A stretch of DNA of 64,000 bases from Mesorhizobium hawassense (GCF_003289945.1 NZ_QMBP01000017.1:62001-126000), one strand, 5' to 3'. Shown: positions 34,616 through 45,750, counted from the stretch's first letter. Notes: a model not told the origin generated them from the sequence alone. Made by a program: numbers and translations.

Positions 34616-35445
34616 TTTGGCTGACTTGCGATGAAAGCGCGGATCGCATCCGTCGTCCCGTCGACGATGAGATCCACCCCGAGCTGCCCGAATTCCGCGG
34701 AAGACCTTGCCGGATCGCCGCCATAAACGCCATCCCCGGCGCCGAGTTTTGGCTGGCCTGCAAGGCGATCCTTGCGCACCAGCGACGGATCGATAGCGAG
34801 CATCAGCGAGGTGTCGGCCAGTCCGGCATGCGTTCCGATCTCGGCCCGGGTGGCGCCGGCAGCCAGGAGCTTGTCGGTATAGGGACCTTGCGCCAACCGA
34901 TAGTAATCGACCGCGGCAAAGACCCGAATGGGGCTCTTTTTCCATTCGGCGTTGAGCCGGTCGGCCACGTGCCGTTCGTCGGCCTGATAGCCGCCATGGT
35001 CGCCGATCAGCACGATGGTCTTGAACCCGGCGTGCCTGAAGCTGCGGGCCGAAGACTCCAGAAGCTGCTCGAAGGTCTTGTCGCTGATCGTGATGGTCCC
35101 CGGAAAGCGCATATGCTCGGTTGGGGGATCGATGTTGCCTTCCGGCACATAGGCGACAACCGGCGCGACCAGCGCGTCGCCCAGTCTCGTCGCGATTTTT
35201 TCGGCAAGGAATTTCACCCGCACATCGTGCTTGCCCAGCGCCATTGCCGGACCGCTCTGCTCGGTGCCGCCGATCGGGATGATGATCGTGGTGGTTCCCG
35301 CAGCGACGAGGTCACGCAACTCAGTCCAGGTCTGGTCTTCCAGGAAGACCGAAGCGTTTGCCGGATATGCCGCCGGCAGGAACAGCAGCAAGGCGGCGCC
35401 AGCCAAGATGCGCCGCAGCGCGCTTCTTCCGATCACGACATGCAT
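34612..35445 (-). CDS. secreted creatininase-family protein, altered metal site
   Basis: A 277-residue amidohydrolase-like protein with a signal peptide (MHVVIGRSALRRILAGAALLLFLPAAYPANA). Fold motifs are IPIGGTEQSGPAMALGKHDVR, GNIDPPTEHMRFPGT, LIGDHGGYQ and GTHAGLADTS. In true creatininases the metal ligands read E-x-H...D in the first motif and E in the last; here the first histidine is Ser, the aspartate position is His, and the last motif has Asp in place of Glu. It may be a different peptidase or amidase, or use another metal set. It starts at ATG 35445 (GTG at 35457 possible) and is coupled to the propeller gene. Confidence 0.8.
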   Translation of the reverse strand: MHVVIGRSALRRILAGAALLLFLPAAYPANASVFLEDQTWTELRDLVAAGTTTIIIPIGGTEQSGPAMALGKHDVRVKFLAEKIATRLGDALVAPVVAYVPEGNIDPPTEHMRFPGTITISDKTFEQLLESSARSFRHAGFKTIVLIGDHGGYQADERHVADRLNAEWKKSPIRVFAAVDYYRLAQGPYTDKLLAAGATRAEIGTHAGLADTSLMLAIDPSLVRKDRLAGQPKLGAGDGVYGGDPARSSAEFGQLGVDLIVDGTTDAIRAFIASQPK

Positions 35446-35454
35446 GCCCCGATA

Positions 35455-35475
35455 CACTTTTCTGGAATTGCCCTA
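35455..35475. repeat. terminal fragment of the AATTCC repeat family
   Basis: CACTTTTCTGGAATTGCCCTA is nearly identical to the end of the copy at 56398-56517 (CACTTTTCCTGGAATTGCCCTAG). Its CTA supplies the stop codon (TAG on the minus strand) of the neighbouring acyltransferase-like gene. Confidence 0.7.
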
Positions 35476-36753
35476 TCGACGCTTCAGCAGGCTGCGCATG
35501 CGGTTGCGCAGGATGCGCGCCATGTTGCGGGTCTCGCGGTAGAGGTGCAGTTGCGAGGCCGCCTGGCGGGCCGGCCGGTCGGCGTCCGGCGTCAGTCCGA
35601 TCACCAGCGTGCCCATCGGCTTGCGCTCCGCCCACAGCCGGCTCATCACCGGGTGGTCGGGCACCGCGCAGGAATCGGTCATGACGATGTTGGGATCGTC
35701 GAGGTGCTGCCTGGTCACCTCGATCATCAGAAGCGTGCCCGGCGAATAGGCGGAGAGTGCCTCGTCATAGGCCGTTTTCCAGGTGTAGGCGACGCCGGCT
35801 TCGACGAAGACGACGAGGCAGGCGATGGTGCGGCCATCGAGCGTCAGCATGTGGATGCGGCACATGTCATGCTCGGCCAGCCGATGCACGGCTTCGCGTG
35901 CGAAGGCGGCGCGGTAACGGTCGATCGCCATGGCGGTGCGTTCGCGGCCTTTCCAGCCGGCGGCTTCCAGCGTCAGGAAGCTTTCGATGGCGTGGCGGAT
36001 CTCGTCCGGCCCGCGCGCCACGACATGCTCGACCTTGCCATGATCGGCGAGGCGCCGCTTCAGGCGGCGGAACTCGCGATAGTGGTGCGAGCGCAGCGAG
36101 GCCTTGAGGTAATCCTCGCCGTCGGCATCGCTCTCGAGCACCGGACGCTCGACCTTGCCGGTGGTGACCATGGTCAGGCCGCGGCTGTCGGCAAAGGAGG
36201 TGAGCAGTGTCGCCACCGGACCGTCGAGGCGCATGTCGGGCAGCACGAAGACCTTGGGCAGCTTGAGGTGCGGCCGCGACAGCATCGAGAAGAAATCTTC
36301 GATGACGCCGACCGGATCGTCGCGATCGACCAGCGGCGTGCCGAGCGGGCCGAACGGGCTCGACCAAGTGCGCATCACCGGGACGCCGAGAGGGATCGCC
36401 GGCCGCTCGACCGAGAACGGCACCAGGAGCCTGAGCCGGTTGCGGTATTCGTCGCCGTCGCGGATCACGGCCAGCCGCACCTCGCGGTCTTCCAGCCGGG
36501 GCATCGCCGGCGCCAGGAAGCGCGGGTTGAAGAAGACGTTGGGCTCGACCGTGCGGGCGCAGAGATAGTCGAGTTCCTCGACGAGGTCGAAACCGGCCGA
36601 GGCCGGGTAGATGGCAAGCTTGCGCTCCGGCCGGTTGCTGGCGAAGAGCTCGATATGCGCGGGATCGACCTCGCGCGCCAGGCCGGCCAGGTTGGAGACC
36701 ATGGCGCCGGCGGGGCCGCCGCTTGTCTCTTCGAGCAACGGGACGGCGGCCAT
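35473..36753 (-). CDS. GNAT-superfamily (FemAB/CelD-like) acyltransferase
   Basis: A 426-residue protein with the doubled-GNAT layout of the Acetyltransf_6/CelD group: an N-terminal half with FFNPRFLAPAMPRLEDREVRL and YRNRLRLLVPF, and a C-terminal half with EFRRLKRRLADHGKVEHVV, FLTLEAAGWKGRERTA and AYSPGTLLMIEVTRQHL. Proteins of this kind are found in polysaccharide synthesis clusters, where they probably acylate sugars. No signal peptide. The ATG at 36753 overlaps the flippase stop by one base (TGATG), so the pair works together, most likely on an exported glycan. The exact donor and acceptor are unknown. Confidence 0.78.
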   Translation of the reverse strand: MAAVPLLEETSGGPAGAMVSNLAGLAREVDPAHIELFASNRPERKLAIYPASAGFDLVEELDYLCARTVEPNVFFNPRFLAPAMPRLEDREVRLAVIRDGDEYRNRLRLLVPFSVERPAIPLGVPVMRTWSSPFGPLGTPLVDRDDPVGVIEDFFSMLSRPHLKLPKVFVLPDMRLDGPVATLLTSFADSRGLTMVTTGKVERPVLESDADGEDYLKASLRSHHYREFRRLKRRLADHGKVEHVVARGPDEIRHAIESFLTLEAAGWKGRERTAMAIDRYRAAFAREAVHRLAEHDMCRIHMLTLDGRTIACLVVFVEAGVAYTWKTAYDEALSAYSPGTLLMIEVTRQHLDDPNIVMTDSCAVPDHPVMSRLWAERKPMGTLVIGLTPDADRPARQAASQLHLYRETRNMARILRNRMRSLLKRR

Positions 36754-38180
36754 CAGGCGACTTCCTTTTTTGCAGGCACGAAGATCGCCATCACGATGCC
36801 GAGCTTGCGCCAGACGGTGAAGGAGAGCGCGCTGGCCTCGAACACCATGGCAACGCTGGTGGCGATTGCCGCGCCCCACAGGCCGAAAAGCGGTATCAAC
36901 AGCACGTTGAGGCCGATGTTGAGGGCAAGCGTCATGGCATAGACGGCGGCGCAGATGTTCTGGTTGCCGCTCATGGTGAGCAGGCTTTCGCAGGGGCCGA
37001 CGGCGGCGCGCGCCACGACGCCAAGCACCAGCAGGAAGAGCAGCGGATAGCCGGCGGTGAATTCTGGGCCGAACAGCACCAGCATCGGCTCGCCGAGCAC
37101 CAGCACCAGCAGCGCCATCAAAAGCGAGGGCCAGAAGGTCCAGGAGACGGTCTCTCGGGCGAAGGCGGCGAGCTTGTCCGGCTCGCCATGGGTGAATTGC
37201 GCGTAGCGCTGGGCAACGCCGGCCTTGACCGCGAAATAGACGAAATGCACCAGCGCCAAGGTCTTCACCGTGGCGAAATAGACGGCGACGTCATTGGGAT
37301 CGAGATAGGCGCCGACCATCAGCACGTCGGCATTGGTGAGCAGGAAGAAGAAGCTCTCGACCAGGAAGATCGGCAGCGAGACGAGGATCCACTGGCCGAA
37401 ATGTACTTTCATCGGTCCGGCCGGGACCTTCTTCTCCATGCGCGAGGTGACCGCCATCAGCTGGCCGAGCGTGGTGACATAGGTGGCGGCGATCGATGCG
37501 AAGATCGCGGTCTTGGCGTCGGGCACGTAATGGAGGGCCAGCATCAGCGCCAGGAACGCCAGGATCAGCACCGGCCGCACCAGATAAGTGGGCGACAGCG
37601 CCAGCAGGGCCCAGGAATTGGCGCGCGCAAGTCCTTGGAGGAGATCGCCGAGCGCGATCATCGGCAGGCAGATGACGCCGAGGATGAAGGGGATGACGTA
37701 ATAGTTCTCGATCCAGTCCGAGGCCAGCCAGACGCCAAGCGCTCCGAGGCCCGCGATCAGCGTCGAGGCGACGAGCACGAACAGGCGGCTGGCGAGCACG
37801 ATGCCGCGCAATTCGGCCAGCATGCCGCGCTCGCGATATTCCGGAATGAAACGGATGACCGAGGTGTGGAAGCCGAGGCAGGCGAGGTTGCCGACGATGA
37901 CCATCGTCACCCAAACCAGCACCGAGATGCCGTATTCGAACGAGCCCATCCAGCGCGCCATCAACACCTGGCTGACGAAGGCGATGAAGGCGCTGACGAT
38001 GCGGATGGAGAAGGCGATCAGCGACATGCGCCCGGCTTCGCCGCGCTCGTCGGCGGTGAAGAGCACGGCATCGATGCGGCCAAGCAGCGGCCGCATGCGC
38101 AGCGCCCAGCGCTGCGGCAGGAACCGCCCGGCAGTCGTTGCCGCGGAAAAGCGCACCCACAACTCTCCGTTTTCCGCCAT
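36753..38180 (-). CDS. polysaccharide flippase (MOP/Wzx-like)
   Basis: A 475-residue inner-membrane protein with about 12-14 helices, matching the polysaccharide-export branch of the MOP superfamily. Typical pieces are FSIRIVSAFIAFVSQVLMARWMG near the start and GLWGAAIATSVAMVFEA near the end. It should flip a lipid-linked oligosaccharide or move a glycan precursor outward. The first 50 residues are polar and longer than usual, with an alternative internal Met at residue 52 (MSLIAFSIR). It is followed by the coupled acyltransferase gene. No glycosyltransferases or polymerase genes are nearby. Confidence 0.82.
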   Translation of the reverse strand: MAENGELWVRFSAATTAGRFLPQRWALRMRPLLGRIDAVLFTADERGEAGRMSLIAFSIRIVSAFIAFVSQVLMARWMGSFEYGISVLVWVTMVIVGNLACLGFHTSVIRFIPEYRERGMLAELRGIVLASRLFVLVASTLIAGLGALGVWLASDWIENYYVIPFILGVICLPMIALGDLLQGLARANSWALLALSPTYLVRPVLILAFLALMLALHYVPDAKTAIFASIAATYVTTLGQLMAVTSRMEKKVPAGPMKVHFGQWILVSLPIFLVESFFFLLTNADVLMVGAYLDPNDVAVYFATVKTLALVHFVYFAVKAGVAQRYAQFTHGEPDKLAAFARETVSWTFWPSLLMALLVLVLGEPMLVLFGPEFTAGYPLLFLLVLGVVARAAVGPCESLLTMSGNQNICAAVYAMTLALNIGLNVLLIPLFGLWGAAIATSVAMVFEASALSFTVWRKLGIVMAIFVPAKKEVA

Positions 38181-38235
38181 TTTCCAGCGTTTGGGTCTAT
38201 CCGAAACACCTTAAGAAAGCGTGGGCGGGGCGCTT

Positions 38236-38297
38236 CCTTCTCCCCGTCACTATACGGGGAGAAGGTGCCCGAAGGGCGGATGAGGGGCGGCGCCGGC
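38236..38297. repeat. CTTCTCCCCG palindromic repeat, copy 1
   Basis: CCTTCTCCCCG pairs with CGGGGAGAAGG around a short loop, followed by GTGCCCGAAGGGC and GGATGAGGGGC. This is the same element as at 38404 and 42688 but in reverse orientation. It resembles the rhizobial intergenic mosaic (RIME-type) elements. Confidence 0.85.
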
Positions 38298-38403
38298 TTT
38301 CGGAGGTTTGGGTGAGCCGCGCCTCGAATAGGTTTCTTGCAGGGCGGTTCCTGAACAGAGGATCCATCCACTGTCGGATACGAACGGCGGTAAATTGCAA
38401 ACG

Positions 38404-38463
38404 CTGGCGCCGCCCCTCATCCGGCCCTTCGGGCCACCTTCTCCCCGTGAAACGGGGAGAAGG
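38404..38463. repeat. CTTCTCCCCG palindromic repeat, copy 2, inverted to copy 1
   Basis: GCCCCTCATCCGGCCC, TTCGGGCC, then CCTTCTCCCCG-TGAAA-CGGGGAGAAGG. It faces copy 1 across about 106 bp, so the two copies can also pair with each other into one large stem. It lies 12 bp after the stop of the secreted 166-residue protein. Confidence 0.85.
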
Positions 38464-38475
38464 AAGAGGGTGCCC

Positions 38476-38976
38476 TCACATCCCCTTCATCGCGTCACAC
38501 GATACGTTAGGGTTCATATCTGCGAAGGCGCCGGTGGGGTTCGGCTTCCAGGCCCAGACATGCAGCTCGTAGAACGGGCCGAGGCCGTAGCGGTTGGGCG
38601 CGGTGTTGAAGTTGAACAGGTGGCCGTCGAGCGAGGCCGGGCCCTTCGAGGTGATGTATTCGACGGCGATCAGCTTCAGCGTGCCGTCGGCCATCGGCTC
38701 GTACATCACGGCTTCCGGCTTGGCGACGTCGACGGCGTCGTCCTTCAGATAGGCGGCGTTGACGTAATGGATGCCCATGGCACCGCCGGTGAGGCCGCTG
38801 GCGCAGGGGATCGGCGCATAGCCTTCGGCCCTGGCCACCGCGACGTCCTCGAAGCGGCTGTCTTGCGCCCGCACCTTCTCGGCGAGCGGATTGACGCTTT
38901 CCGCGTTGGCGACGCCCGCCATCAGCATGATGATCGAGGCACCGATGAAGCATTTGGTCGAGGTCTGAATGTTCAT
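38476..38976 (-). CDS. secreted protein of unknown function
   Basis: A 166-residue exported protein. The signal peptide (MNIQTSTKCFIGASIIMLMAGVANA) is followed by ESVNPLAEKVRAQDSRF. The mature part contains PIPCASGLTGGAMGIHYVNAAYL, LIAVEYITSKG and FYELHVWAWKPNPTGAFADMNPNVSC, with a pair of cysteines that may form a disulfide. I do not recognise a named domain; the pattern is shared by small secreted proteins of Proteobacteria. The ATG at 38976 is preceded by TTGGAGAGACGA, a good ribosome site. Repeats flank it on both sides. Confidence 0.75.
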   Translation of the reverse strand: MNIQTSTKCFIGASIIMLMAGVANAESVNPLAEKVRAQDSRFEDVAVARAEGYAPIPCASGLTGGAMGIHYVNAAYLKDDAVDVAKPEAVMYEPMADGTLKLIAVEYITSKGPASLDGHLFNFNTAPNRYGLGPFYELHVWAWKPNPTGAFADMNPNVSCDAMKGM

Positions 38977-39084
38977 TCGTCTCTCCAATTGAGGGCGTCC
39001 GAGCGGCGACAGCCGGCCGGCCAAGGCCAACTCCGCACGCCGGCGGCGCCTGTCGTTTAGAAAAGGGAAGGTCGCTGATCCCGA

Positions 39085-39188
39085 CTGGAGCATTTCACCG
39101 TTCCAGGGAAACGGCGAACTGCTCCATCTCTTTGATTTGACGCAATTCCTGACGGAAAACCGCTTCACACTTTTCCTGGAATTGCTCT
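39085..39188. repeat. AATTCC palindromic repeat family, full copy
   Basis: CTGGAGCATTTCACCGTTCC, GGAAACGGCGAACTGCTCC, a spacer with TTTGATTTGACGCAATTCC, then CACTTTTCCTGGAATTGCTC. Two hairpins in tandem, the layout seen again at 56398-56517. No coding sense on either strand. Confidence 0.8.
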
Positions 39189-39196
39189 GCGCAGGA

Positions 39197-39346
39197 TCAG
39201 CGGTGATGCCACCAGTATTCCCAATATTCGCGCGGGTTTTCCCGCTCATGCAGGCCGATGTCGCGCTTCAGGTAATCGTCCTGCGGTGGCAGAAGGCGGC
39301 GCGGATTTCGCAAGGGCGAAAGCAGCGCCGACACGGCTCGTCGCAT
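39197..39346 (-). CDS. small DUF1127-like protein
   Basis: A 49-residue protein beginning MRRAVSALLSPLRNPRRLLPP and ending with QDDYLKRDIGLHERENPREY and a Trp/His/Arg tail. The DYLKRDIGL segment resembles the D-x-x-L-x-D-I-G-L core of DUF1127 proteins, small Arg-rich regulators common in alphaproteobacteria and sometimes tied to phosphate or RNA regulation. Support is the segment and the position just after the DUF4242 gene; the ATG has no strong ribosome site, and an upstream non-ATG start in the same frame is possible. Confidence 0.45.
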   Translation of the reverse strand: MRRAVSALLSPLRNPRRLLPPQDDYLKRDIGLHERENPREYWEYWWHHR

Positions 39347-39458
39347 GAAGCCGCGCCGTGGCGGGACGGTATCCGCCGCGGCGGAAACATTCTCGCCCCC
39401 TGGCACGGCGTCAGGTCCGCCGGCGACGGGTATGGTCTGCCCGACATGGTCTGTCCGG

Positions 39459-39731
39459 TCAGCGATAAAAGTAGGGGTCGAGGACCCGTACCTCCGTGAT
39501 CTTGTCGACGGGAAGCGCGTTTTTCTGCGCCGTGCTGCGGATCGCTTCCGGCGACGGCGCATCGTAGACGCAGAAGCTCTTGCTCTTGTCGGGCGAGACG
39601 AAGGATTGCACCCAGGTGACGCCCTTCTCGGCATTGCGGGCGATGACGCCGCCCATCGCGGTGGCGCCGGCATCGTTCATCGGTACATTCAGGCCTTCCG
39701 GGAAAGTTCGTTCGACGAGATAACGTGGCAC
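39459..39731 (-). CDS. DUF4242-family small protein
   Basis: A 90-residue protein starting MPRYLVERTFPEGLNVPMNDAG and containing GVTWVQSFVSPDKSKSFCVYDAPSPEAIR, which matches the DUF4242 family (ferredoxin-like fold; a Streptomyces member binds nickel). The role in cells is not known. It faces the large LuxR-type regulator gene, from which it is divergent over about 320 bp of repeat-containing DNA, so it may be one of that regulator's targets; this is an inference from position. Confidence 0.82.
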   Translation of the reverse strand: MPRYLVERTFPEGLNVPMNDAGATAMGGVIARNAEKGVTWVQSFVSPDKSKSFCVYDAPSPEAIRSTAQKNALPVDKITEVRVLDPYFYR

Positions 39732-39763
39732 GATTGTCGTTCCTTTCGTGGATTCTAGTTCTT

Positions 39764-39835
39764 CGCAATTCCGGACGGAAGGCTACGGCGAAGTCGCCGA
39801 GCCCGACCGCTACGCACTTTTCCTGGAATTGCTCC
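39764..39835. repeat. AATTCC palindromic repeat family, partial copy
   Basis: CGCAATTCCGGACGGAA, GGCGAAGTCGCC, then GCACTTTTCCTGGAATTGCTCC. The outer arms AATTCCGG/GGAATT form a hairpin. It matches the second half of the copies at 39085 and 56398. Confidence 0.75.
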
Positions 39836-39939
39836 GGGCTCGTTTCGAGCGAGGCGGATACCACCACTTCCGGAAAGGCCGCGCATCGGAGCCATTCCCC
39901 ATATTGGCCGGGACGATTCCCTATCTTTGTGGCGTTTGA

Positions 39940-39983
39940 TGTGGAAGATGGCACTTTAATGTGTGGAAGGTCACATTACAGTG
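39940..39983 (+). promoter_or_regulatory. 22-bp-spaced direct repeat upstream of the LuxR-type regulator
   Basis: TGTGGAAG occurs at 39940-39947 and 39962-39969, exactly 22 bp apart (two helical turns). The following bases are also alike (ATGGCACTTTAA and GTCACATTACA). It lies 67-110 bp before the ATG at 40050 in a short AT-richer stretch. Two same-face sites suggest an operator bound by a dimer, perhaps the regulator itself. Confidence 0.4.
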
Positions 39984-40049
39984 GCGTCTGCCAGGCTATC
40001 GCGGCGGCGGGCCCCACGATGGAAATTCCGATTTCGCGAGAGAGTGACG

Positions 40050-42635
40050 ATGCTTCTGGAACGAGAGACGCAGTTGCAGCAGATGAGCGCCTTGCTGGCG
40101 GATGCAACAGCGGGCCGCGGCCGCGTTGTGGTGCTGTCGGGTGAGGCAGGCGCCGGCAAGACGGCGCTGGCCGAGGCCTTCGCAAGCCGGCTGGACGACG
40201 GTCTGACCGTGCTTCGCAGCGCCTGCGAGGACCTCTCCATTCCCGATCCGCTGGGGCCGCTCTACGACCTGGCTCGCGAAGCGCAGTGGGAGCCGCCGCG
40301 GGCGATCGAAGACCGTCAGGTTCATCGGCTGCCACTGTTTTCCGAGGCGCTCGAGGTCTTCCAGGCGAAAGGCCCTTGCCTGCTCGTCATCGAAGACCTG
40401 CATTGGGCGGATGACGCGACACTCGATTTCGTCCGCTTCCTAGGCCGGCGCATTGCCAACGCGCACATCCTGCTTCTGATCACGGCGCGCACCGACCGCA
40501 GCGAAGGACAGATGCGCGTGCGCCGGGCGCTGGGCGAGATTCCGGCCGGCAATGTCCAGCGCATCGACGTGCCGCTGCTCAGCGAAAGCGCTGTGCTCTC
40601 GCTTGCGGCGGCGGCCGTGCGGGACGGCGACGCGATCTACCGGGCGAGCGCCGGTAACGCCTTTTTCGTCACCGAGTTGCTCGCCGCCAAAGGCGACGGC
40701 GCCCTGCCCGCCAGCGTGCGCGATGCCGTGCTGGCGCGGGCCGAAAGATTGTCGCCGGGCGCCCGCTCGATGCTCGACGCGGTGTCCGTTTTTCCGCGCC
40801 GCGCGGACGCCTGGGCGCTCAGCGGGCTTTGCGGAATTGCGGCGGCCGGTCAACTCGCCGAATGCGTCGCCCATGGGCTGCTCGAGGACATGGGCGATGC
40901 CTATGCGTTCCGGCACGAGATCGCCCGCACGGCAATCGAGATGGCGCTGACGCCGAGCCAGCGCCGCGCGTACAACGAGCGCGCGCTCGCGGCGTTGCGG
41001 GAAGATCCGGATGTGGCCAAGGCGAGGCTGGTGCATCATGCGGTTGAAGCGCAGAACATCGAGGCGGTGCGCGAACTCGCGCCGGTCGCTGCGCGCGAAG
41101 CCTCCCGCGTCGGGGCGCATCGCGACGCCGCCGGTTATTATGAAGTCGCCTTGCGGCACGCGGATATCCTTCAGATCGAGGAACGGGCGGAGCTCTATGA
41201 AGGTCACGCGTTCGAGTGCCACCTGATCGGCCGCATCGACGCGGCCATCGAGGCGCAAGGACAGGCGCGCCAGTTGCGCCAGGCGCTGGGCGACCGGATC
41301 AAGGAGGGCGACAGTCTCAGATGCCTGTCGCGCTTTGCCTACCTGCTCGGCGATCGCGAAGGCGCGGACCGGTTCGGGGCGCAGGCGGTGGAGCTTCTGG
41401 AAACGGCGCCCGACAGCCCCGAGCTCGCCATGGCCTATTCCAATCTCTCTCAGCTGGCGATGCTGGCCGAGCGGCTCGAGGAGACGCTTAGGTTCGGCGG
41501 CAAGGCGGTCGAGCTGGCGGAGCGGCTCGACCGGCCCGATATCCTTTGCCATGCCCTCAACAATGTCGGGGCAGCCGGGCAATGGCTGGATTTCGCCAAG
41601 GGGCGGCGCGATCTCGCCCGCAGCCTTGGACTTGCCCTTACGGGCAACTTTCAGGAACATGCGGCGCGCGCCTTCACCAACTGCGCCTGCGTCGAGATGA
41701 ACAGGTTCCATCTCAACGAGGCGGCGGCGTTCCTGGATCGCGGCATCGCCTATTGCGTCGAGAACGACCTTGCGACCTGGCGCGATTACATGCGCGGCGT
41801 GCAGGCGCAGCTTCTGCTGAGGCTCGGCCAGTGGGACGATGCCGCGGCCATGGCGCATGAGGTCGTCGACGATGAGACAACGACGCCGTTGGTGCGTTAT
41901 CCGTCGCTCGTCGCGCTGGCACGCTTGCGCATCCGGCGGGGAGATCCATCGGCCGAACCGGTTCTCGACGAGATGAAGCTGTTCCTGGACAAGGGCTTGG
42001 AGTTGCAACGACTTGTGCCCTTCGCCGCGGTGATGGCCGAACTGGCATGGCTGGGCGAGGGCGACAGGGAAGAAGCGCTGCGCCTGATCGCTCATGCCGA
42101 AAGCCTTGCGCCGACGCGCGCGGTGTTCGGCGAACTGGCGATATGGCGCCAGCTTTTGTCGCCTGAAAGCGATCCTGGTGACACCGACGGCATGGCTAAG
42201 CCGCATCGCCTGCAACTGGCCGGCGACTGGCGCGGCGCCGCCGCGCTCTGGGCGGAAATGGATGCTCCTTACGAACGGGCGCTAGCCTTGCTGCAAGGCG
42301 ACGAGGCAGCGCGGCGCGAGGCGCTCGACATCTTCGAGGCGCTCGGCGCAAGGCCGGTGACGCAGCATGTGCGCGGCCTGATGCGGCAGAGCGGGTTGAT
42401 CAACATCGCCAGGGGACCGAGGCAAGCGACGCGCGCCAACCAGGCCGGCCTCACGCAGCGCCAGATGGAAGTCCTGCAGTTGATCGAGCGCGGCTTCTCC
42501 AACAAGAAGATCGCCGCGCATATGGCGATCTCGCCGAAGACGGTCGATCACCACGTTTCGGCGGTGCTGGAGAAGCTGGAGGCCGTTTCGCGCGGCGAGG
42601 CGGCGGCCGCTGCGCGTGCGTCGGGGCTGGTGTAA
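40050..42635 (+). CDS. large ATP-binding LuxR-family (LAL) transcription regulator
   Basis: An 861-residue regulator of the MalT/LAL class. An N-terminal NTPase has Walker A LSGEAGAGKTAL (about residues 28-39) and Walker B LLVIEDLHWADD (about 113-124). A long helical middle (about 300-760) fits tetratricopeptide-like repeats for ligand or partner binding. The C-terminal LuxR helix-turn-helix reads LTQRQMEVLQLIERGFSNKKIAAHMAISPKTVDHHV (about 797-833). The ATG at 40050 follows GCGAGAGAGTGACG; a GTG at 39963 is in frame. It is divergent from the DUF4242 gene. Signal and targets are unknown. Confidence 0.88.
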   Translation: MLLERETQLQQMSALLADATAGRGRVVVLSGEAGAGKTALAEAFASRLDDGLTVLRSACEDLSIPDPLGPLYDLAREAQWEPPRAIEDRQVHRLPLFSEALEVFQAKGPCLLVIEDLHWADDATLDFVRFLGRRIANAHILLLITARTDRSEGQMRVRRALGEIPAGNVQRIDVPLLSESAVLSLAAAAVRDGDAIYRASAGNAFFVTELLAAKGDGALPASVRDAVLARAERLSPGARSMLDAVSVFPRRADAWALSGLCGIAAAGQLAECVAHGLLEDMGDAYAFRHEIARTAIEMALTPSQRRAYNERALAALREDPDVAKARLVHHAVEAQNIEAVRELAPVAAREASRVGAHRDAAGYYEVALRHADILQIEERAELYEGHAFECHLIGRIDAAIEAQGQARQLRQALGDRIKEGDSLRCLSRFAYLLGDREGADRFGAQAVELLETAPDSPELAMAYSNLSQLAMLAERLEETLRFGGKAVELAERLDRPDILCHALNNVGAAGQWLDFAKGRRDLARSLGLALTGNFQEHAARAFTNCACVEMNRFHLNEAAAFLDRGIAYCVENDLATWRDYMRGVQAQLLLRLGQWDDAAAMAHEVVDDETTTPLVRYPSLVALARLRIRRGDPSAEPVLDEMKLFLDKGLELQRLVPFAAVMAELAWLGEGDREEALRLIAHAESLAPTRAVFGELAIWRQLLSPESDPGDTDGMAKPHRLQLAGDWRGAAALWAEMDAPYERALALLQGDEAARREALDIFEALGARPVTQHVRGLMRQSGLINIARGPRQATRANQAGLTQRQMEVLQLIERGFSNKKIAAHMAISPKTVDHHVSAVLEKLEAVSRGEAAAAARASGLV

Positions 42636-42687
42636 CCGTCAGTCGATAGGAAGGCCTGGTCGGGCGTTTCTGCTGGTTCGCAGAACG

Positions 42688-42746
42688 CCGGCGCTGCCCC
42701 TCATCCGCCCTTCGGGCACCTTCTCCCCGTTGAACGGGGAGAAGGA
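42688..42746. repeat. CTTCTCCCCG palindromic repeat, copy 3
   Basis: GCCGGCGCTGCCCCTCATCC, GCCCTTCGGGC, then CCTTCTCCCCG-TTGAA-CGGGGAGAAGG. Same orientation as copy 2. It lies between the convergent regulator and secA genes, 10 bp from the secA stop, and probably ends both messages. Confidence 0.85.
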
Positions 42747-42756
42747 AAGGGGTGCT

Positions 42757-45489
<2,733 letters not shown>

Positions 45490-45750
45490 CCAATGGCCCT
45501 TTCGATAGCAATTTTAGCCGTTTGCGACAGACGCCGGGCGGGCCCATCAAATCCGCGTGAATGCGGACAAACGCAAAAAGCGCCCGGAAAACGGTTCTGG
45601 ACGCCAAGTCGTTGGACAGATAAGAGGGGGCTCAATCGATGTCAACGCCGCGTTAGCCCTGCGGGCAGCGCCAAATTCCGCCACAATCCGACTGATCTGG
45701 AACCCTTCGCTCACGCGATCCTTATTGGCAATCCCATTGGAGTTATCTTG

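Noticed and set aside
33455..35445. Creatininase plus propeller as a mycofactocin or PQQ cluster
   Set aside because: No precursor peptide, radical-SAM enzyme or quinoprotein dehydrogenase is present; only a loose analogy remains.
38236..38463. Inverted family B copies as ends of an insertion sequence
   Set aside because: The 106 bp between them has no coding sense, and the same element occurs singly at 42688.
39268..39954. Long minus-strand frame across the DUF4242 region
   Set aside because: It is out of frame with the recognisable DUF4242 protein and runs through the family A repeat.
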